Positions 55,587 through 64,000 of a DNA stretch of 64,000 nucleotides are shown one piece after another. Positions within the stretch are counted from its first letter, which is position 1; every line of letters begins with the position of its first letter. The stretch is taken from contig MU004232.1 in assembly GCA_010405405.1 (NCBI GenBank), positions 1,197,481 to 1,261,480 on the forward strand, in the 5' to 3' direction. A program made the position numbers and the translations under genes. Under the pieces are notes generated by a model that saw nothing but the letters and a program-made list of their open reading frames with translations, was not told the DNA's origin and did not search any database. Source of the DNA: Microthyrium microscopicum. Lineage: Eukaryota > Ascomycota > Dothideomycetes > Microthyriales > Microthyriaceae.

Positions 55587-58500
55587 TGACTCCGAGTCTG
55601 ATCTTGAATTAGATCTGAACGAATTAGGACCATCCCCTCCTGGCCGTCCCTCTGCCAGACAACCCTCCTCCAGCAGTTATGATTTTTCTAGACGAATACC
55701 TCTCCGAAACATCCGCCAGGGAAGGAGACGAAGGCACAGTGAAGATGTCAAAGATGATGGAGAGGACACACTAGGTTTATTGGAGGAAGGTCCCGACTCC
55801 AAGTTTGATTCGGATGAGAGTGGTTTCGGTCGTGGTGATGATGCGCCCCTACTCAGAGGACGGTCGCAAGGTGGCCAGAAAGACTTGCGTCAGCCCAGTG
55901 GTCTTGCGAGACTCGCAGGACTTCTTTCTTCGAATACTGCTGGCCCAGAGGGATCAGATGAACCAGATCAGGAGCACGACCCGTCTTCCAATCGCACTAT
56001 TCTAGTTGGCCACCGGCAACCCAAGAAGTTCCCAGTCAACGCCGTTTCCAACTCAAGATACACAGCGTACGATTTCATACCACGGACGCTGTACAATGAA
56101 TTCAAATTCTTCATCAATCTGTACTTTCTCTTTGTTGCCCTCTCACAGCTTATCCCAGCTCTCCGGATAGGATACCTTTACTCTTACATTATGCCACTAT
56201 CGGTTGTTCTGGCAATAACTTTAGGGAAAGAAGCTTGGGACGATATTACGAGGAGGCGAAGAGACGCGGAAGCCAATTCAGAGCCATATACTATCTTAAA
56301 ATTCGACGCGACGGACCCAAGTGGGAAGGCGTTAAGGATGAGGATGAAGGGCAAGATGAAGGCTGCAACCAACGGATTAGCACCTCAGACAAATGGAGCT
56401 GGATTGAAGCATCGCCTGTCACAAAATCAGCTCCCAGAAGGCGTCTATGAAGTCACACGGCCGGCCAAAGATATCAAAGTTGGTGACATTATTAAGCTCA
56501 CCAAAAATCAAAGAGTTCCAGCAGATTTGGTTATACTTCAATCTCTATCTGCAGATTCTCAGAGTTTGGATGCTTTAGTAGAGGAGCAGGATACTTCTGG
56601 AGAAGCATTCATTCGTACAGATCAACTGGACGGTGAGACGGATTGGAAATTAAGACTGGCTTCCGCTTTGACACAGAGACTTCCAGTCAACGACTTTACG
56701 AATCTCAAAATAATAGCAGGGAAACCAGATCGGAAAGTCAACGATTTCGTGGGCACGATAGAATTGCCGCCTTCAGACGACCCTGCAGATCCAAATGATC
56801 AAATAAAATCATCACCGTTAAGCGTCGATAACACTGCTTGGGCAAATACTGTGGTTGCTTCAAGCTGCACATTATACGGTGCAGTCATCTACACCGGATC
56901 TCAAACACGACAGGCCATGTCAACTACCCAATCTCGAGCTAAGGTAGGCCTACTCGAACTTGAAATAAACAATTTCACCAAAATACTCTGCATTCTGAGT
57001 CTTTCGATTTCTCTGATCCTTGTCGTTTTGGGACGAATTGAAAATGGAGAAGAAAGAGCTTGGTACATCTCGGCCCTTCGATTTCTTATTTTGTTCTCAA
57101 CTGTCATCCCTATAAGCTTGAGAGTAAATCTTGACATGGGCAAAATCGTATACGCTTGGTATATTGAGCATGACAAGAATATACCGGAGACGGTCGTTCG
57201 AACAAGCACAATTCCAGAAGATTTGGGACGTATCGAGTACCTCCTCAGCGACAAAACGGGTACTCTTACCCAAAATGGTAGGTCTCTTGCAGTTATCTCG
57301 CCTACAATGCTAATGTTTTTAGAAATGGAACTGAAAAAGGTACACGTTGGAACCGTTTCATATGCAAATGAAGCTATGGACGAAGTTGCATCGTATGTCA
57401 AACAGGCTTTTGTGCACTCAACCGGGGCTGATGGGCAAACCACACAATCTCTCATTACACCCTCCTCAACCTTCCACGTACCCGCTGCTTCTGCCACAAG
57501 GACGCGACGAGAGATCGGAACTCGAGTGAGAGATCTTGTGCTTGCTCTTGCTCTATGTCACAACGTCACTCCAACTACCGAAGAAGACGAAGATGGCAAA
57601 GTCGAGACCTCATATCAGGCCTCATCACCTGACGAAATTGCCATTGTACGCTGGACCGAAGCTGTTGGCCTCAAACTCATACAACGAGATCGAACCAACA
57701 TAGTCTTACAATCATCGTTTAATGACCAAGTTGTTGTCAGAGTCAAGATTCTCAACATTTTCCCATTCACATCGGAAGGCAAACGTATGGGAGTTGTGGT
57801 CAAATTTGGCGCTACCGACACTCCATTGACAAACGAGATTGACGATAATGCTGAGTTATGGTTTTACCAGAAAGGGGCTGATACTGTCATGTCCAATATT
57901 GTCATGGCCAGCGATTGGCTTGATGAGGAAACCGATAACATGGCGCGGGAAGGCCTAAGAACGCTTGTTGTTGGCCGCAAAAAGCTTTCGCCTGCTCACT
58001 ATCGAGAATTTTCACAACAGTATACCCAAGCATCAATGTCACTACAGGGCCGTGACGTTGCTTTGGCTGATGTCGTCAAAAACTATTTAGAGAAGGATTT
58101 GGAGCTTCTTGGCATCACAGGCGTGGAAGACAAACTTCAGCAAGACGTCAAGGAGAGTCTTGAACTCCTACGAAATGCTGGCATCAAGATTTGGATGCTG
58201 ACAGGCGATAAAGTAGAGACTGCCAGATGTGTTGCCACAAGCTCAAAGTTGGTATATCGAGGGCAGTATGTGCATACTATCTCAAAAGTCAAGAGAAAGG
58301 ATGCCGCACTCGAGTCTCTACAAGCTGTTGCCAACAACCCAACTGCGGCCCTTCTGATTGATGGCGAATCCTTGGCTGTCATGCTCATCCATCACTCTCA
58401 ACACTTTGTCACCATCGCTGCCCGCCTCCCCGTGGTTATCGCTTGCCGTGTCTCCCCAATCCAAAAAGCTGAGCTCGCCAACCTCATCAAAGCCTACTCC

Positions 58501-59331
58501 GGCAAACGTATCTGCTGTATCGGCGATGGCGGCAACGACGTCAGCATGATCCAAGCCGCCGACGTTGGTGTAGGCATCGTCGGCAAAGAGGGCAAACAGG
58601 CCTCCCTCGCAGCCGACTTTTCCATCCTACAATTCCGCTACCTCACCAAACTCCTCGTCTGGCATGGCCGCAACAGCTATAAACGTAGCGCCAAACTCGC
58701 CCAATTCGTCATCCATCGTGGTGTCATCATGAGCGTATGCCAAGTAATGTTCAGCATTGCCAGCCGCTTCGAGCCCAACGCTCTATACCGTGACTGGCTG
58801 ATGATCGGCTACGCAACCCTCTACACCTTCGCGCCAGTCTTCAGTTTGGTGCTAGACCGCGATGTAGACGAGCGTCTAAGCACACTGTACCCAGAACTCT
58901 ACAAAGAACTAACACAAGGCCACTCCCTAAGCTACCGCACCTTTGCCATCTGGCTTGGCATCTCCATCTACCAAGGATGTATCATCCAAGGTCTATCCGA
59001 ACTTCTCATCAAAGATTCACTAACCACTGGCTTCGACTGTATGGTAGCTGTCAGCTACACCTCCCTTATCCTGAACGAGCTCATCATGGTGGCGGTGGAA
59101 ATTACTACGTGGCACTGGATCATGGCGGTGGTGATTGTGGTTACTGCGGCTACGTATATCGGCAGTTTACCCTTGCTGGGCGGGTATATGCAGTTGAGTT
59201 TTTTGATCAAGCCGGGCTTCTTTTGGCGGGTTGTTGTGGTTTTGGCGGTTAGTGTTGGGCCGATTTATGCGGCGAAGGTTATTAGTAGGCGGGTTAGGCC
59301 ACCGACGTATCGGAAGGTTATGCATGTTTGA
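55534..59331 (+). CDS. NEO1: P4-type phospholipid flippase NEO1
   Basis: P4-ATPase of the endosome/Golgi that flips aminophospholipids. Exons 55534-57277 and 57323-59331 with a 45-bp intron give 1,250 residues. The intron is a multiple of three without stops, but its removal restores the conserved DKTGTLTQNEMELKKVHVG. A ~190-residue acidic, disordered N-terminus precedes ten membrane helices. Motifs: DGETDWKLR in the A domain, DKTGT with the phospho-Asp near residue 573, YQKGADTVM, WMLTGDKVETA and GDGGNDVSMIQAADVGVGI. The IPISLRVNLDMGKIVY segment marks the NEO1/ATP9 branch, which needs no CDC50 partner. The 3' end shows the C-to-G codon switch near 59080. An out-of-frame upstream ATG lies seven bases before the start. 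Confidence 0.94.
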   Translation: MSIPHQYHQPNAPDPSDDDSESDLELDLNELGPSPPGRPSARQPSSSSYDFSRRIPLRNIRQGRRRRHSEDVKDDGEDTLGLLEEGPDSKFDSDESGFGRGDDAPLLRGRSQGGQKDLRQPSGLARLAGLLSSNTAGPEGSDEPDQEHDPSSNRTILVGHRQPKKFPVNAVSNSRYTAYDFIPRTLYNEFKFFINLYFLFVALSQLIPALRIGYLYSYIMPLSVVLAITLGKEAWDDITRRRRDAEANSEPYTILKFDATDPSGKALRMRMKGKMKAATNGLAPQTNGAGLKHRLSQNQLPEGVYEVTRPAKDIKVGDIIKLTKNQRVPADLVILQSLSADSQSLDALVEEQDTSGEAFIRTDQLDGETDWKLRLASALTQRLPVNDFTNLKIIAGKPDRKVNDFVGTIELPPSDDPADPNDQIKSSPLSVDNTAWANTVVASSCTLYGAVIYTGSQTRQAMSTTQSRAKVGLLELEINNFTKILCILSLSISLILVVLGRIENGEERAWYISALRFLILFSTVIPISLRVNLDMGKIVYAWYIEHDKNIPETVVRTSTIPEDLGRIEYLLSDKTGTLTQNGRSLAVISPTMLMFLEMELKKVHVGTVSYANEAMDEVASYVKQAFVHSTGADGQTTQSLITPSSTFHVPAASATRTRREIGTRVRDLVLALALCHNVTPTTEEDEDGKVETSYQASSPDEIAIVRWTEAVGLKLIQRDRTNIVLQSSFNDQVVVRVKILNIFPFTSEGKRMGVVVKFGATDTPLTNEIDDNAELWFYQKGADTVMSNIVMASDWLDEETDNMAREGLRTLVVGRKKLSPAHYREFSQQYTQASMSLQGRDVALADVVKNYLEKDLELLGITGVEDKLQQDVKESLELLRNAGIKIWMLTGDKVETARCVATSSKLVYRGQYVHTISKVKRKDAALESLQAVANNPTAALLIDGESLAVMLIHHSQHFVTIAARLPVVIACRVSPIQKAELANLIKAYSGKRICCIGDGGNDVSMIQAADVGVGIVGKEGKQASLAADFSILQFRYLTKLLVWHGRNSYKRSAKLAQFVIHRGVIMSVCQVMFSIASRFEPNALYRDWLMIGYATLYTFAPVFSLVLDRDVDERLSTLYPELYKELTQGHSLSYRTFAIWLGISIYQGCIIQGLSELLIKDSLTTGFDCMVAVSYTSLILNELIMVAVEITTWHWIMAVVIVVTAATYIGSLPLLGGYMQLSFLIKPGFFWRVVVVLAVSVGPIYAAKVISRRVRPPTYRKVMHV

Positions 59332-59811
59332 GTATCTTCAATGTAGTTTAGCGAGTTTTTTGGTTAGCGATCGGTCAAGAATTATCACTTTTGGTTCATT
59401 GTCAACGTCAATTTATACTCGTGCTTCTCCCATCACCCCTGATGGCCAATGGCGAATTCGATAAAGATCGTGTGCTCTTTGGCCCACCGCACTTTCGAAG
59501 TCTATATTAACTAAAATTCAGAGCTTCACAAATAGCTGATTCCTCCTTTGACTCCGACAGTTAGTAGCGCCCCCGATAAAGACCGTGAATCATGCTTCCC
59601 GTCGCGCTCAATAAGTGATTGTTCACTCTACAACCGCTACTACAATGACAAGAGTACGATCATTTGTCCACCACTGCCCTGGTCCTACTAGTCTCGGTCA
59701 CAATCACATCTGAACACGTAGTTCCCCTATGGTGAGCGATACTAGTACAAGTTGTACCCGTGTGACGACAACAACGGGAAGATATACCAATACAAACAAG
59801 TAACTTCTCAA
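59332..59811. other. NEO1 3' flank
   Basis: About 480 bp with no supportable gene. Confidence 0.4.
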
Positions 59812-60009
59812 ATGCAATTCATGCATTTCTTCCAATACAACCTGCTATCACTACTCACGGCCAATATGAAGGGCAATCTCGTCGTCCTTCTCATCATCTC
59901 TTTGATCACGGTAGCTGCAGCCGTCTTGTTTTACTACTGCTGCAAATGGCAGAGAGGAGGGAAGAAAAAGGGCACGATGACGGAAAGCGATTCCAGCACA
60001 ATCATGTAA
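59812..60009 (+). CDS. Small single-pass membrane protein, hypothetical
   Basis: A 65-residue frame from the first ATG (59812). It has one strong membrane helix (LVVLLIISLITVAAAVLFYY), then CCKWQRGGKKKG and a Ser/Thr-rich tail ending STIM. A juxtamembrane Cys-Cys next to Lys/Arg suggests a palmitoylated, C-in anchor. I do not recognise a family, and it could be chance. Confidence 0.35.
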   Translation: MQFMHFFQYNLLSLLTANMKGNLVVLLIISLITVAAAVLFYYCCKWQRGGKKKGTMTESDSSTIM

Positions 60010-60271
60010 ATTGTTGAACGGAAGTTGTCTATACCTCAGCTTACAGATAGTGTACAGCTATAACGCCTAGAAGGCGGATCGGTTATAGTTCTCAACTTCC
60101 TGTTGTTCCTCGCAACGCTTAATATCAAATACATCGAAGCGGGCACGACAAACTCAAAGAGGCTGACGCACTTTACATTTCAACGGCAGATGGCGAGGAT
60201 AAGACAATTTTTCTCACGTCACTAGCGATAAATCAGCAGACCGGACTGTCGGTTAGGTGTAATCGAGATGG
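60010..60271. other. Intergenic gap
   Basis: No feature seen before the foldback element. Confidence 0.35.
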
Positions 60272-60505
60272 CTCTTCAGAGACAAAATAAGTGAGCCATT
60301 TGGATGGAGTTCCCATCGAATACGATGGCTGTCATAACACTCCTCAAAGAGCAAATGCTTAAATCCCCTTAGCAGGCGATAAAGGTACATTACATTATTG
60401 AATACGATGGTATTTAAGCGGTTACTTTTTAAGAAGTGTTATGCGAGCCATCGTGATCGATAGGAATATTCGTCTAAACGGCTCACTTGTTTTGTCCCCG
60501 AAAAG
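60272..60505. repeat. Foldback (MITE-like) element family B, copy 2
   Basis: About 234 bp, nearly the same length as the 31-kb copy. Left end CTCTTCAGAGACAAAATAAG then TGAGCC; right end, reverse complemented, CTTTTCGGGGACAAAACAAG then TGAGCC. Arms stay complementary inward through CATAACACTYCT and AAGAGYAAATGCTT, so most of the element can fold back on itself. ATGG-like words flank both sides. Confidence 0.7.
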
Positions 60506-60717
60506 AATGGTAATCAGCATCGCGTGAATAGCACCAGGTCCAAGATAATTTGTAAATAAAGAACCAAAAGGTTATACTGAGTGTGTACTATCAGCGCTAA
60601 ATAGCATTCAATTCATAACCTTCCCTCAAACGGAAATCCCGTGCCAATATCTCTTACCTAGGAGCTTATACTCTACTTCAATACTCAAGCACGTTGTAGA
60701 CCAAACAAACGAGTGTC
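60506..60717. other. 3' flank of the NmrA-like gene
   Basis: About 210 bp, no gene seen. Confidence 0.35.
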
Positions 60718-61807
60718 CTATTGTTCTTTCGAGATCCTACATATTATGGGATGCGTGGACCTTGGATCATCTCTGGAATATTCACCTTTCTCCAGATCCT
60801 CTATCAGCCAGCCAGCAATTTGTTTTGCCAGAATCGTACCACGATAGTCAGAACCTCCAACCAGGCCTACATATAAGTCATCTGTGCTCCAAGGTTTTTC
60901 AGTGACTTTCTCAGAATATAGGTCCGGATGGAGCAATTTCTGGAAAGAATTCAGTTCGTAAGGCAGATCGTAATATCTCTCGGCAAAGCGACAGAGGGTC
61001 CATTCAATAGAATTGGATGTGCCCAAGTTGCGCAGAACATCGTAAATCTCCTGAAGGGCGCCTAGCCAAGTTTTCAATTTCAATATTCGTTTGTGCCCTC
61101 TCCACCATCCTAAGTTGTCTCCCGTAAGCTCACACAGATAGAGGTGGCTCTCAACATAGAGCCGCGAGACGTTGGCCTTCGCCATGGCTCGGCAAAGCCG
61201 CCGGTAAAAGTCAACATGTTCTTCGCGTTGCATTGCCTGTATACGCGCCTCGACTGGCGTGTCAAGATAGCTGTCCGTCAGGATTCTTTGTCTCCAATTG
61301 TATGGACAGATGAACGATATAACCACATCTTGGCCAGTTAAAGCATTCCGAAGTGACTCTTCGTCCTGGTAACCACCTGTAATCAACTAATAGAGAAGTC
61401 AGCATCGTGAATCTCACGTCACTCCACAGTAAACGTGCTCACCTGGTCATTTGGCTCATTCTTGAAAGTTGTTATCGATGGGTTTTCGGCGTGCCGCGCG
61501 TAGACTGTGACAGCATGGCCCTTATATAGAGCGTGGGAAATGGTGTTTTCAACATGATCGCCTGTCCAGAAATCCATCACAAAAATGATAACCTTCTTCT
61601 GCTCTGAAAACCTGATTAGCAAGGTACAAACAGTTTTCAGTTCAGCACATCCAACTCACTCCATGGTTTCTCTGAAATGGACTTGTCTTTCTCCTTTACC
61701 TTCGACTCGAAGCTACCATATCCTTCCTGCATGGACAAGGAGCCGCTCTTGCATAATGGAGTTGACTCGGAGCCTTTGCCTTTGCTTTCCGATGTTGATT
61801 GACTCAT
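60718..61807 (-). CDS. NmrA-like NAD(P)-binding protein
   Basis: Exons 61660-61807, 61443-61603 and 60718-61386 (introns 56 and 56 bp) give 325 residues when started at the ATG at 61807; the frame is open further upstream, so the start is uncertain. The first ~50 residues are a Ser/Lys/Glu-rich extension. The core reads like an NmrA/isoflavone-reductase-type Rossmann domain: a hydrophobic first strand (KVIIFVMDFW), GHAVTVYARH as strand 2, and LRNALTGQDVVISF as strand 4. The usual Gly-rich dinucleotide loop (GATGxxG) is replaced by MDFWTGDHVE, so cofactor binding is doubtful. NmrA-like proteins act as redox-sensitive regulators or small-molecule reductases. A family A foldback element inserted just upstream. 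Confidence 0.65.
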
Positions 61808-61975
61808 GTCGTGGTGGTCTTTCAAATATTGCTGTACTGAAACTTGATGCCAGTTTGATGTCGAGTGAAGCAGAGTGATAAGAGGGAGTGGGGGCATACC
61901 TACAGGTATATTGCATAAGAGAAAGGAGTAAGTGCGCTCAGTTGAAAGCAGTTTGATGGTCGCACTAGTAGCGTT
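61808..61975. promoter_or_regulatory. Upstream region of the NmrA-like gene
   Basis: Open in the NmrA-like frame from about 61978, so it is either leader or an N-terminal extension. It ends at the foldback element and its candidate target duplication (TAGCGTT, 61969-61975). Confidence 0.35.
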
Positions 61976-62182
61976 CAACCGGGCGACAGAATAAATGGCG
62001 CTCCCATCAGCCTCTTTGGCGCCCAGACGCTACGCTCTTTGATCGAGTTATTTTTTGCCATAAAGGATATCCGATTCGAATGCTTCATCGAATGCAATGG
62101 GAAGCATGGCACCTTTTGCTTAAGAGCGTTGGTGGTAGCCATCAGAGTTGATGGGAGAACGCCATTTGTTTTGCCATGCCAT
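61976..62182. repeat. Foldback element family A, copy in reverse orientation
   Basis: About 207 bp. Reverse complemented it reads AATGGCATGGCAAAACAAAT, then GGCGTTCTCCCATCAACTCT, with GCGTAGCGTCTGGGCGCC in the right half, matching the 46-kb copy (GCGTCTAGGCGCC). It is bounded by TAGCGTT on both sides (61969-61975 and 62183-62189), a candidate target-site duplication. Confidence 0.7.
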
Positions 62183-62189
62183 TAGCGTT

Positions 62190-62450
62190 ATACCGTACTT
62201 GAGTAGAAGTGATAGCGAGATGCGATCCCTCAGTTGCTCCAGAACTAATTGCTTCACTCATCCTATGAAAACAAGCATCTCTTGGCTCCATTCGCCTTCA
62301 AAATAATCCGAGTTTCATGCCATGTCCATGCTATTCAGGTCAAAACCGTAATATATACACCCCGCTATGCAAAATATGCTCAACAAAAACACAATATACA
62401 GTGTCCATGAAACACCCACCAATGTTATACCCACCGTGATCCATCGCTGT
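62190..62450. other. Intergenic gap
   Basis: About 260 bp, downstream flank of SNRNP27. No gene seen. Confidence 0.35.
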
Positions 62451-63119
62451 CTACCCAGGGCTAAGCGGCCTATTGAATCCACCCGTCCGATTCATGTACT
62501 GGCGATACTCCGTCTTGACCTCCTTGCGTACTGCATAGTTTCTATCGTTGCCTGGGACCTTTGTGTTCTTCGTCGTCCTAAAGTCTCCGAAACCCATGAC
62601 TTTTCTAAGCATCGCGTCCTCGTCTTCCTCATCTACTCCATTCTCCATTTTCACATCGGATACTTTAGCGTCGCCGTTTGCCTTGCCTTTGGGGCCGGTC
62701 GGTGCGCCTTTGACGCTGGGTGTAGTACCGTTCGTCTTGCTGCGTGGGCCACGATCTCGTTCCCGGTCATTGCGGTTATTTCGTATGGGCGATCGCGTGC
62801 GGACGGCACCACTTGTTCGACGTGGAGATCGTGACCGTGCGCGGGAATCATCTGCGGATTTGTTAGTCTGCGTGTTGCCTAGCGTTGAACGATAGTGCGT
62901 ACGTCGCTTGTCCCGATGGCCCTCCCGTCTTGCTGGCCGCGCCTCATCATCTACCTCATCACGCGCCTTGCGCTTTGTGTTTTCGCGATCGCGATGCCTT
63001 GGTGGAGACCGCGAACGAGAGCGTCTTCGTGATTCCGGTTTGCGGTCGTGTCGGGAGGAGGTTTTGGTGTTGTCGTGGATGTCTGGGCGAGGAGCGCGCT
63101 TAACGGCTGTTTCAGCCAT
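62451..63119 (-). CDS. SNRNP27: U4/U6.U5 tri-snRNP 27 kDa protein (SNRNP27)
   Basis: Spliceosomal protein. The open frame has 222 codons, but a 51-bp intron at 62852-62902 (donor GTACGC, branch GACTAAC, acceptor CCGCAG) most likely splits it, giving 205 residues. The N-terminal two thirds are Arg/Ser-rich (RRSRSRSPPRHRD and similar), typical of SR-related splicing factors. The conserved C-terminal domain contains KVMGFGDFRTTKNTKVPGND and YRQYMNRTGGFNRPL, the family signature, and ends at LSPG. Nuclear. Confidence 0.9.
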   Translation of the reverse strand: MAETAVKRAPRPDIHDNTKTSSRHDRKPESRRRSRSRSPPRHRDRENTKRKARDEVDDEARPARREGHRDKRRTHYRSTLGNTQTNKSADDSRARSRSPRRTSGAVRTRSPIRNNRNDRERDRGPRSKTNGTTPSVKGAPTGPKGKANGDAKVSDVKMENGVDEEDEDAMLRKVMGFGDFRTTKNTKVPGNDRNYAVRKEVKTEYRQYMNRTGGFNRPLSPG

Positions 63120-63553
63120 GACGCTGAGCGGTGGTAAATGCGATGTGCCTCAGCGAATATATAGATAGGCAACAAGGCGAAAGTGCTGGTAATGGAGCAG
63201 TGTCCTGTGGCTGAGCGGTCGAGGATGGAGATGAGGCGACAGACAATTCTGATGGTTTGGTGAAGAGGGTGACGTCGTTGGAGATGGATCTATGAGTCTG
63301 AGGAGGAAGGAATCAGGATGTAAATGTTAGAAGGTGTGTTGTAGGCTGGAGGTGATTACAAGGTCAAAAAGATTGCAGCCGTGGTTCAGACGTGAAGTTG
63401 GCCAGAAAAAGCGCAGGCACGTGATGACACAGCAGGCTCCTATATAAAATTCTTGAGATCACTCCACCAAAATGAAAACACAATCTGATGAAGTGATTTA
63501 TAGAATAAGAACAAGAAGGGTCATGAGAACAATGTAGGATATACTAGCTGATA
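63120..63553. other. SNRNP27 promoter and ELP5 3' flank
   Basis: About 430 bp between two minus-strand genes. No gene seen. Confidence 0.4.
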
Positions 63554-64000
63554 TCAGATCTCATCCTCCTCCTCATCAAAATCATCCTCCGCACCCATAT
63601 CATACAAAATCCGCCCTCCCAACCCACCACCCTCCTTCTGCGCATCAAAATACGGCAACACAACCTTCTCCCTATCCCGTCTCTGCTCCTCCGTAAGCCC
63701 CAAATTAAACGTCGAATCCATCCCCTCGCCTTCCTCCCGGCCATTATCCAACGCAGGTTTTGGATACGCAGCGTGATCTTCTAGCAATACCACATCTTCA
63801 CTCCTTCCCCGTAAATCCCCCATTGCTCGTAACTCTCCATCGCCAGTAGCAGTAGTAGTAGCCACAACAAACCACTCAACAACACTCCTCCCGCTCTTCC
63901 GCCTCTGCTCCATCTCCACCACCACATTGACCGCACTATTACTCCCCGCACTAACCACCACCCCATCCACGCCCGTCTCCAGCCCAAACGCTGGTTCCGC
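63554..64000 (-). CDS. ELP5: Elongator complex subunit ELP5 (Iki1), C-terminal part
   Basis: The frame is open from the right edge of the window to the stop at 63554-63556, so the start and N-terminus lie outside; 148 codons are visible. A GTG at 63970 is not a real start. Two strands and a helix (VDGVVVSAGSNSAVNVVVEM, VVEWFVV) are followed by the recognisable C-terminal Iki1 tail: DSTFNLGLTEEQ, REKVVLPYFDAQ, GGRILYDMG, then an acidic end. ELP5 pairs with ELP4 and ELP6 in the hexameric ring of Elongator; ELP4 is 50 kb away in the same window. The visible sense strand is strongly G-rich. Confidence 0.72.
   Translation of the reverse strand, partial: AEPAFGLETGVDGVVVSAGSNSAVNVVVEMEQRRKSGRSVVEWFVVATTTATGDGELRAMGDLRGRSEDVVLLEDHAAYPKPALDNGREEGEGMDSTFNLGLTEEQRRDREKVVLPYFDAQKEGGGLGGRILYDMGAEDDFDEEEDEI

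Noticed and set aside
63544-63987. Arg/Trp-rich ORFs overlapping ELP5 on the same strand
   Set aside because: They are other frames of a G-rich coding region; only the ELP5 frame has conserved motifs.
1-64000. CRISPR arrays, tRNA and rRNA genes
   Set aside because: No spaced direct repeats and no B-box-like GGTTCGAATCC in a foldable context were found by eye; this is a nuclear fungal region.

Overview
The window is nuclear DNA of a filamentous ascomycete (Pezizomycotina). The evidence is many genes split by 42-60 bp introns with GTRNGT donors and CTAAC/CTAAT branch sites, typical fungal proteins (MCM6, RPB8, Elongator ELP4 and ELP5, SEC16, NEO1, a UFO1-type F-box protein), two AT-rich blocks that look like repeat-induced point mutation (RIP) relics, and small inverted-repeat elements. 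A Dothideomycete or Leotiomycete is plausible, but the order cannot be read from the sequence. All gene models were assembled by hand by joining open frames at splice signals and checking phase. Protein families are named from recalled motifs; no search was run.  Layout. 0-5.3 kb: BTB protein, MCM6 and, convergent to it, DNA polymerase delta subunit 4. 5.8-7.7 kb: five-exon GMC flavoprotein. 7.7-11.3 kb: gene-poor, with a damaged-looking F-box gene. 11.3-15.3 kb: compact housekeeping block (Nudix/thiamine-type hydrolase, RPB8, ELP4, Rab GTPase). 17-19.4 kb: choline-transporter-like protein. 19.8-20.2 kb: AT-rich relic. 20.3-25.5 kb: 1,660-residue WD40/zinc-finger protein. 25.8-32.5 kb: accessory island with an eight-exon membrane protein, a promoter hairpin, a second AT-rich relic, an O-methyltransferase, a small membrane protein and two foldback elements. 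32.6-43.5 kb: housekeeping (small conserved protein, RPL9, ER/Golgi-type glutaredoxin, complex I ESSS subunit, RNase H2 subunit C, DUF4385 protein, UFO1-like protein). 44.6-48.4 kb: second accessory island (secreted SURNod19-like protein, foldback element, berberine-bridge-type flavoprotein). 48.8-59.3 kb: divergent SEC16 and NEO1. 59.8-64 kb: small membrane protein, foldback elements, NmrA-like protein, SNRNP27, and the C-terminal half of ELP5 running off the end.  Common threads. The replisome (MCM6, POLD4, RNase H2C), Elongator (ELP4, ELP5) and the secretory pathway (SEC16, NEO1, Rab, glutaredoxin) are each represented more than once, but they look like scattered housekeeping genes, not clusters. 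The most unusual signals are (i) an abrupt change inside several housekeeping genes from C-ending to G-ending synonymous codons, (ii) two related foldback (MITE-like) families with six copies in 64 kb, and (iii) the WD40 protein that also carries a SUMO-interaction-like N-terminus and a GATA-type finger. No CRISPR array, tRNA, rRNA or autonomous transposase was found.
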